A stretch of DNA of 64,000 nucleotides from Xylocopilactobacillus apis (lineage in GTDB: Bacteria > Bacillota > Bacilli > Lactobacillales > Lactobacillaceae), in assembly GCF_033095965.1 (NCBI RefSeq), contig NZ_AP026801.1, forward strand, positions 1,012,001 to 1,076,000, read 5' to 3'. The translations under genes and the position numbers were made by a program. The notes below the pieces were generated by a model, which was not told the origin of the DNA, did not search any database, and saw only the letters and a list, made by a program, of their open reading frames with translations. Positions 58,436 to 64,000 of the stretch are shown one piece after another; the first letter of the stretch is position 1; each line of letters opens with the position of its first letter.

Positions 58436-60607
58436 ATGAGAAAAAATATTAAAAAAATTTTAAATACTGAATTAGCTTTACCTATAATATTTACGATAAT
58501 TATTTGGGTTAAGTCACTCTTAGCGTATTTATTTGATTTTTCATTGGGAATATCAGATCCTCTGCAGATAATTTTGTTAATACTTAATCCATTACCTTTA
58601 GCATTCCTTATTTTTCTTCTTCCATTATTATTTAAGAAAAAATGGATTCAATACACAGTAATGATCATTTTGGAAATTGCTGAATCTGCTTTAGTTTTTT
58701 TTAACGTCATCTACTATCGAGAATTTACAGATTTTATGACGGTAAATACAATGCTTGGTTATTCCAAGGTTTCTGAAGGCCTTTCAACCAGTTCAATTAG
58801 TTTAGTAAAGCCACACGATTTCTTTTACGTAATTGATGTTTTAGTCATTGTCATTGCATTATTATATATTTTATTTAAAAAAGTTTTTAAACATGAAAAA
58901 AGAAACTCAATTCTATCTTGGTTGCAATCACTAAAATCCGTTTCTAAACAAGGCCTTTCAGCCCTTATTTCAGGTGTCGTGGTTAGTTTTTTTCTTGTTT
59001 TATCTCTAAGTGAGATTGATCGACCTCAATTATTATTGAGAACTTTTGACCGAAACTATATCGTTAAATATTTGGGATTAGATGCCTTTACTTTTTATGA
59101 TGGTTTTAAAACTGTTCAGAATAAAAACGTTAATGTCAACAAGATCCCCAAAGACCTTAATACAGTTCTTGAGTACAAAGAAAAAAATTACATAGAGCCT
59201 AATAAGAAATATTATGGGATTGCCAAAGGTAAAAACGTGATTATTATTCATCTTGAAAGCTTTCAGCAATTTTTACTAAACTATAAATTAGATGGACGAG
59301 AAGTGACTCCTTTTTTGAATTCCTTACTAAACAACAAAAACGTTTTGTCGTTTGATAATTTTTTCCATCAAGTTGGTCAAGGTAAAACTTCTGATGCTGA
59401 AACAATGTTGGAAACCGGAACTTTTGGACTGCCGCAAGGATCATTTTTTAGTTCAATCGCCCAAGATAATACGATCCAAGCTGCTCCAGCAATTTTACAG
59501 CAAAAAGGTGATTACACCTCTGCAGTTTTTCATGGTAATACTGCTGGATTTTGGAATCGAAATAACGTTTATAAAAATTTTGGATATGATTATTTTTTTC
59601 ATAATGATTATTTTTATAATACTCCTGATTCCAAGGTTAATTTGGGAATTAAAGATAAACTGCTATTTGGTGAAAGCATTAAATATTTAGAACATCTGCC
59701 GCAGCCTTTTTATGCTAAATTTATTACTATTACTAATCATATGAACTTTGAACTTAGTTCTAAAGACAGTGATTTTCCGCTGGCCGATACTAAAGATAAT
59801 GTTGTAAACCGTTACTTTAGAACGGCCAATTATTTAGATGAATCAGTTCATGAATTTTTCAATTATCTTCAAACCAGTGGTCTATTAAAAAATTCGGTTG
59901 TGGTCATTTATGGTGATCATTTTGGAATTTCAAATGATCGAAATAAAAATCTCGCCCCTCTTTTAAATAAATCTTCTGAAGAATGGAATAACTATAATAA
60001 CGCAATGGTTCAACGAGTTCCTTTTATGATTTACGACGAAGGAATTAAAGGTGGCGTAAACCATACATTTGGTGGAGAAATTGATGTTTTACCAACTCTT
60101 TTACATCTATTAGGAATTGATACTAAAAATTATGTTCAGCTCGGACAGGATTTGTTAAATCCCAAACGAAGCCAAGTTATCGCATTTAGAAATCATAGTT
60201 TTGTGAGTCCTAAATACACATCTTACGATGGAGATTTATATGATACGGCAACTGGCAGTGAACTTACTCCTGATGAAACCCAAATAAAAGAAATTAAAAA
60301 AGATCAAAAGAAAGTCAATGATAAACTAAACGTTTCTGATTTAATAAACAATTCTAATCTTTTAAGATTTTACACTCCAGCAGGTTTTAAACCAGTAGAT
60401 CCTAATAATTATAATTACATGAATGAATATCCGAGACTCCTTAAACAAGAAAAAGAAAGTTCTTCTAAACATCAAAGCGTATTTATTTCAAATTCTTCAA
60501 AGTCTACTATTTCTGATTTTAAACCGAGCGAAAAAGAACTAATTGAAAACCCAGATGAAATGACAGTTCCACCAACAAAAATAAATCAAAATAAAGCCAA
60601 AAAATAA
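58436..60607 (+). CDS. ltaS: Lipoteichoic acid synthase (LtaS-type phosphoglycerol transferase)
   Basis: A 723-residue membrane enzyme: five N-terminal helices (about 14-200) and an extracellular alkaline-phosphatase-fold domain with VIIIHLESFQ (metal-binding Glu), GQGKTSDAE (nucleophilic Thr), HGNTAGFWNRN, and YGDHFGIS (metal-binding Asp-His). It polymerises glycerolphosphate from phosphatidylglycerol on the glycolipid anchor. A Ser/Lys-rich tail follows the catalytic domain. It is likely transcribed alone or with the next gene 79 nt downstream. Confidence 0.95.
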   Translation: MRKNIKKILNTELALPIIFTIIIWVKSLLAYLFDFSLGISDPLQIILLILNPLPLAFLIFLLPLLFKKKWIQYTVMIILEIAESALVFFNVIYYREFTDFMTVNTMLGYSKVSEGLSTSSISLVKPHDFFYVIDVLVIVIALLYILFKKVFKHEKRNSILSWLQSLKSVSKQGLSALISGVVVSFFLVLSLSEIDRPQLLLRTFDRNYIVKYLGLDAFTFYDGFKTVQNKNVNVNKIPKDLNTVLEYKEKNYIEPNKKYYGIAKGKNVIIIHLESFQQFLLNYKLDGREVTPFLNSLLNNKNVLSFDNFFHQVGQGKTSDAETMLETGTFGLPQGSFFSSIAQDNTIQAAPAILQQKGDYTSAVFHGNTAGFWNRNNVYKNFGYDYFFHNDYFYNTPDSKVNLGIKDKLLFGESIKYLEHLPQPFYAKFITITNHMNFELSSKDSDFPLADTKDNVVNRYFRTANYLDESVHEFFNYLQTSGLLKNSVVVIYGDHFGISNDRNKNLAPLLNKSSEEWNNYNNAMVQRVPFMIYDEGIKGGVNHTFGGEIDVLPTLLHLLGIDTKNYVQLGQDLLNPKRSQVIAFRNHSFVSPKYTSYDGDLYDTATGSELTPDETQIKEIKKDQKKVNDKLNVSDLINNSNLLRFYTPAGFKPVDPNNYNYMNEYPRLLKQEKESSSKHQSVFISNSSKSTISDFKPSEKELIENPDEMTVPPTKINQNKAKK

Positions 60608-60686
60608 TTCAGTTCTTAATTAATATTCATATTTTTTTCAAATCCTTCTTATATACTTTAAAGTAACTGTTAAAGAGTGAAAAATA

Positions 60687-61853
60687 ATGAAAACAATTAA
60701 GAACGCATTTGTTAGTTTTAAGTTTTATTTAAGGTTAAACATTAGATTAATCTTTACTTTTGTGTGCTTTCTTTTTCTGCTTTTATGTTCAAACATTTTA
60801 ATTTTTAATAACAATTCTCGCCTTGAAACTCTTCAAGATCGTTTTAGTGAGATTCCTGGTTCTAAGATCAGCACTTTTTTAAAATACGTTAATGTAAGCT
60901 TTGATAAAATAAATAACTTATATTATTTACTAGATTGTTTTCTAGTTATTGGATTGACAATATTAATTCTATATTTAACTTATAAGAATCTAAAAAATAG
61001 GAACTACGAGTTAAGATCTTTAATTTTATTAGGTAAAACCAATATTGAAATTTTAGTGCAGTTACTCTTAGAACTATTAATTGTTTTTTTGATTAGTTTA
61101 TTTCTGTTAATTGTAATTATGAGTGTCCTCTATCCAATCCTTTATAATGCAGCCAATAATTTAAACGATAAATTATTTGAAATTAACATTAACAAGCTTT
61201 TAAACATACATTATGGATATGATTTTGATGAGCTAAAGTTTATTGATCAGGCCTTATCGAACAATACGATCTCTATGTATAACTCAATTAATATTCTTTC
61301 AATTAGTCCTGAAATAGTTAAATTTAATTTTTCTTCGATTTTTAATAAAATATTATTCTTAACGATGACAATTTTTGCTTTGATATCAATTGTTGTGGTT
61401 TTATATTTGATCAAGCAAAGAAAAAAGCTTTTCACTTCTTTTGTTAAAGAAGAAGATGACAAATTTAAAGAGTTTTTCAACAAATTCTATAATGATAAAA
61501 ACTATGGTTTTATTTTTCAAGAGAATGAACCTCTTATTCCATATTTATCAGGGTTAGACAATGTCTGTTTCGTTCTTAAAAACAAAAAAACGGCAGAAAA
61601 TTATGCCGAATTATTTAAAACAATTTCCAAAAAATCTTTCATTAACAACGAAGCAGTATTTCTATCGCCTTACGAAAAAATCCTTATTCAGTACTACCGT
61701 TTAATTTTAGAAAATAAAAATCAAATTGTTGTTTCCGATTTAACTTCTGATTTATCAATTAACGAACAAAGAAAGCTTATTGATGAAATTACCCACCTCA
61801 ATAAGCTTTACAAAGTAAAAGATATGATTATAACTAGCGAACTTAAATCTTAA
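60687..61853 (+). CDS. Membrane protein with FtsX-like helices fused to a P-loop-less ABC ATPase-like domain
   Basis: A 388-residue protein I cannot assign to a named family. Residues 1-250 have four strong membrane helices (about 18-42, 82-105, 120-150, 226-246), a pattern like an FtsX/MacB-type permease. Residues about 250-388 read like an ABC ATPase from which the Walker A half is missing: [19 protein letters not shown] matches a Q-loop, [17 protein letters not shown] the signature position, and [12 protein letters not shown] the Walker B position, but catalytic residues are replaced. It probably cannot hydrolyse ATP. It follows ltaS and ends tail-to-tail with the UPF0210 gene, overlapping by 4 nt. 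Confidence 0.7.
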   Translation: MKTIKNAFVSFKFYLRLNIRLIFTFVCFLFLLLCSNILIFNNNSRLETLQDRFSEIPGSKISTFLKYVNVSFDKINNLYYLLDCFLVIGLTILILYLTYKNLKNRNYELRSLILLGKTNIEILVQLLLELLIVFLISLFLLIVIMSVLYPILYNAANNLNDKLFEININKLLNIHYGYDFDELKFIDQALSNNTISMYNSINILSISPEIVKFNFSSIFNKILFLTMTIFALISIVVVLYLIKQRKKLFTSFVKEEDDKFKEFFNKFYNDKNYGFIFQENEPLIPYLSGLDNVCFVLKNKKTAENYAELFKTISKKSFINNEAVFLSPYEKILIQYYRLILENKNQIVVSDLTSDLSINEQRKLIDEITHLNKLYKVKDMIITSELKS

Positions 61854-63196
61854 TTTTTAAATGAATGGATAGGAGCTGGAATAAAACCACCCCGTTTAAT
61901 AAATACGTTACTTTTTTCACTGTGGACCGGCATAATGGGAGCATCTCCTAAAAGACCACCAAGTTTGTAAATGTCACCTACTTTAGCATTTGGAACTGGA
62001 ATAATTCTTACTGCGGTGGTTTTATTATTTTGAACGCCAATTGCTGCTTCATCAGCAATAATTGCCGCAATAGTTTCTGAAGGAGTTGAGCCTGGGATTG
62101 CTATCATATCAAGACCTACTGAGCAAACGGCAGTCATTGCCTCTAATTTGTCGATATTTAAAACTCCAGCGATTGCTGAATCAATCATCCCTGCATCTTC
62201 TGAAACTGGAATAAAAGCACCTGATAATCCTCCAACTCTCAAACTTGCCATAACCCCACCTTTTTTCACCGCGTCGTTAAGCATCATTAGAGCTGCTGTT
62301 GTCCCGTGAGTACCAACTACTTCTAATCCCATTTCTTCTAAGATTTCAGCAACTGAATCTCCCCTTGCAGGAGTAGGCGCTAACGATAGGTCGACAATAC
62401 CAAAAGATTTGTTTAATCTTTTAGCGGCTTCACTGCCAATAAATTGGCCTAAACGGGTTATTTTATAAGCTGTTTTTTTAATTGTTTCATATACTTGGTC
62501 AATCGATGCACTTTTAGATAGCCTTTCAATTGAACGTTTTACAACTCCTGGGCCAGAAATTCCAATATTAATTGTTGAATCTCCTTCGCTGACACCATGA
62601 AAAGCGCCCGCCATAAAAGGATTATCTTCTACCGCGTTAGCAAAAACTACTAATTTAGAATTACCCATGACACTTTTTGAGGAGATTTCTTTAATAATTT
62701 TCCCCATTTTAGCAACAGCATCCATGTTGATCCCGGCTTTAGTTGAACCAATATTAATTGAAGAATTTAAAATATCTGTTTCTGTCAATACTTGCGGGAG
62801 AGAATCAATTAAATTTTCATCTCCTTTACTTGCTTCTTTTTGAACAAGTGCACTAAAACCACCGACAAAATCAACACCAACTTCTTTACCGGCTCTATCA
62901 ATTGCCTTCGCATAAGTGATCATATCTGAAGAATTAGCATTACCAGCAACTAAAGAAACAGGCGTAATACTGATCCTTTTATTTGTAATGGGAATTCCAT
63001 ACTCATCTTCAATATCGTCTGCAGTTTTCACTAAATCTTGGGCGTAATTTGTGATCTTATCATAAATACGCTGGGAAGCTTTTTGATGATCGTCACTCAC
63101 ACAATCTAATAATGATATTCCCATCGTGATTGTTCTGATATCTAAATGTTCATCACGAACCATTTTTATAGTTTCTAGAATTTGAGTTTTATCCAT
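61850..63196 (-). CDS. UPF0210 / DUF711 family protein
   Basis: A 448-residue protein with the conserved PFL segments ([76 protein letters not shown]). The family resembles the glycyl-radical-free relatives of pyruvate formate-lyase in fold; its enzyme activity is unknown. It always lies next to the small ACT-domain gene, here 2 nt upstream, suggesting control by a small ligand. Confidence 0.93.
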   Translation of the reverse strand: MDKTQILETIKMVRDEHLDIRTITMGISLLDCVSDDHQKASQRIYDKITNYAQDLVKTADDIEDEYGIPITNKRISITPVSLVAGNANSSDMITYAKAIDRAGKEVGVDFVGGFSALVQKEASKGDENLIDSLPQVLTETDILNSSINIGSTKAGINMDAVAKMGKIIKEISSKSVMGNSKLVVFANAVEDNPFMAGAFHGVSEGDSTINIGISGPGVVKRSIERLSKSASIDQVYETIKKTAYKITRLGQFIGSEAAKRLNKSFGIVDLSLAPTPARGDSVAEILEEMGLEVVGTHGTTAALMMLNDAVKKGGVMASLRVGGLSGAFIPVSEDAGMIDSAIAGVLNIDKLEAMTAVCSVGLDMIAIPGSTPSETIAAIIADEAAIGVQNNKTTAVRIIPVPNAKVGDIYKLGGLLGDAPIMPVHSEKSNVFIKRGGFIPAPIHSFKN

Positions 63197-63198
63197 TT

Positions 63199-63471
63199 TT
63201 ATATATTCGCCATCGCATTAAAAATATCTTCTCTTTGAACGTTTACTTCGACTCCTAGAACTTTTCCTTCTTCAGTTAAAATTGATTTTAATTCTTTAAA
63301 ATCAACTTCAGCATTTTGAATATCAGCTGACATCATCATCGTAAACATATCCTGCATAATCGTTTGAGATATATCTAAAATATTAGCTTTTACATCAGCT
63401 AGTTTTGTTGAGATTCCAGCAACAATTCCTGGAGTATCTTTGCCTATTACTGTAATAACGATTTTAATCAT
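63199..63471 (-). CDS. ACT domain-containing protein (UPF0237)
   Basis: A 90-residue single ACT domain ([42 protein letters not shown]). Partner of the UPF0210 protein. I chose the ATG at 63471; the frame extends six codons upstream but these overlap the histidine kinase and are not conserved in the family. It overlaps the kinase stop (ATGATTAA). Confidence 0.92.
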   Translation of the reverse strand: MIKIVITVIGKDTPGIVAGISTKLADVKANILDISQTIMQDMFTMMMSADIQNAEVDFKELKSILTEEGKVLGVEVNVQREDIFNAMANI

Positions 63472-64000
63472 TTTTCTCTTCTTCTCCATCCGGGAAGACT
63501 AACGTAAAAGTCGTTCCCTTATCAACTTCACTTTCAACCTTAATTTCACCACCATGTAATTTTACAAGCTGCTGAACGATTGAAAGTCCCAATCCTGATT
63601 CACCATACTTAGTATTTTTACGAGAAGGATCTGCTTTGTAATAACGATCCCAAATGTTTTTGACTTGTTCTTCAGTCATCCCAATTCCAGTGTCACTTAT
63701 CATAATTTTGGTTTCTTTGTATCCTCGTTCATTTTTAAGGGTAATCGTGCCGTCTTTGGTGAACTGGATTGAATTATTAGCAATATTAATTACTATTTCT
63801 ACAAATCGATCATAATCAGCATAGACTGGAATTTTTTCTTCACTTCCAGCCGATTCGTACTTGATAGTATCTCCGGCTTCTGCTGCTTTTTTTTCTAATT
63901 GAAATGCAACATTTTTAAGAGCTTCGGTACTATCAAAAGAAGTTTTGTTTAAGGTAATTTGATTTGCTCTAATCCGTTCATAATCAAGATTTTCATTAAC
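63464..64000 (-). CDS. Sensor histidine kinase, C-terminal part (truncated by window edge)
   Basis: The minus strand is open from the edge to a stop at 63464, about 178 residues. It holds the ATPase domain with EIVINIANNSIQFT (N box), ISDTGIGM (G1), DRYYKADPSRKN (F box) and GESGLGLSIV (G2). This is a membrane histidine kinase of the PhoR/WalK-like group; the sensor and phosphoacceptor domains are outside the window, so the pathway cannot be named. The ACT and UPF0210 genes follow in the same operon. Confidence 0.9.
   Translation of the reverse strand, partial: VNENLDYERIRANQITLNKTSFDSTEALKNVAFQLEKKAAEAGDTIKYESAGSEEKIPVYADYDRFVEIVINIANNSIQFTKDGTITLKNERGYKETKIMISDTGIGMTEEQVKNIWDRYYKADPSRKNTKYGESGLGLSIVQQLVKLHGGEIKVESEVDKGTTFTLVFPDGEEEKND

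Overview
This 64 kb window is AT-rich chromosomal DNA from a Gram-positive bacterium, almost certainly a member of the Lactobacillaceae. The pointers are the gene families and their order: hit/ecsAB/prsA, yhaO-yhaN, pcrA-ligA-camS-gatCAB-dgkB-rlmD, liaFSR, NADH peroxidase, a competence-type sigma factor, DUF3737, a WxL-like cell-surface protein, and pyrG followed by murA and rpmE2. Species cannot be fixed from the sequence alone. There is no prophage, CRISPR array or rRNA; the only mobile DNA is a wrecked IS21 element.

Layout. 1-4.1 kb: trmB (cut by the window edge) and ecsBA on the minus strand, divergent from hit, a YtxH-like gene and prsA. 4.1-9.4 kb: an accessory patch with an istA remnant and a 1182-residue BspA-type leucine-rich-repeat surface protein. 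9.4-18.9 kb, minus strand: rpmG, tRNA-Ser, tRNA-Leu, nnrD, tRNA-Gly, argS, argR, a class A PBP, yhaO and yhaN. 19-21.5 kb: a small gene with a CcpA-like site and a frameshifted pbp2b. 21.5-28 kb, mostly plus strand: yfhO, a DUF3737/DUF915 pair behind a MerR-type promoter, npr (minus, PerR-type box) and a small P-loop kinase. 28-35.3 kb, minus strand: pheS-pheT-mltG-greA-liaF-liaS-liaR. 35.3-42.4 kb, minus strand: hxlR-type regulator, murF, rpmE2, murA, pyrG with an attenuator-like leader, proC, rpoE and a DUF1934 gene. 42.4-45.4 kb: an HD hydrolase, a small DUF4828-like gene, a frameshifted ComX/SigH-like sigma factor and about 600 bp of degraded DNA. 45.4-58.2 kb: one long minus-strand cluster from a GH73 glucosaminidase through purK-like, pcrA, ligA, camS, gatCAB and dgkB to rlmD. 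58.4-61.9 kb, plus strand: ltaS and a membrane protein fused to a P-loop-less ABC-like domain. 61.9-64 kb, minus strand: UPF0210, an ACT protein and a truncated histidine kinase.

Functional themes. Much of the window serves the cell envelope: peptidoglycan precursors and polymerisation (murA, murF, PBPs, mltG, GH73), lipoteichoic acid (ltaS, dgkB, yfhO), secretion folding (prsA, ecsAB) and envelope stress (liaFSR). The rest is mainly translation (aminoacyl-tRNA synthetases, GatCAB, tRNAs, L31, L33) and DNA repair (pcrA, ligA, yhaO/yhaN).

The observations most worth following are: three genes (pbp2b, yfhO, the sigma factor) each broken by one base in a homopolymer tract; the fused permease with a degenerate ABC-like domain at 60.7 kb; a hairpin that would bring a distant Shine-Dalgarno next to the ltaS start; a near-perfect PerR-type box over the npr promoter; a pppGGGC-type pyrG leader; a MurA with Asp at the catalytic Cys position; a purK-like gene lacking family motifs; a LiaF without membrane segments; and a cre-like site in front of an unknown 74-residue protein ending in Gly-Gly-Cys-Cys-Ser.
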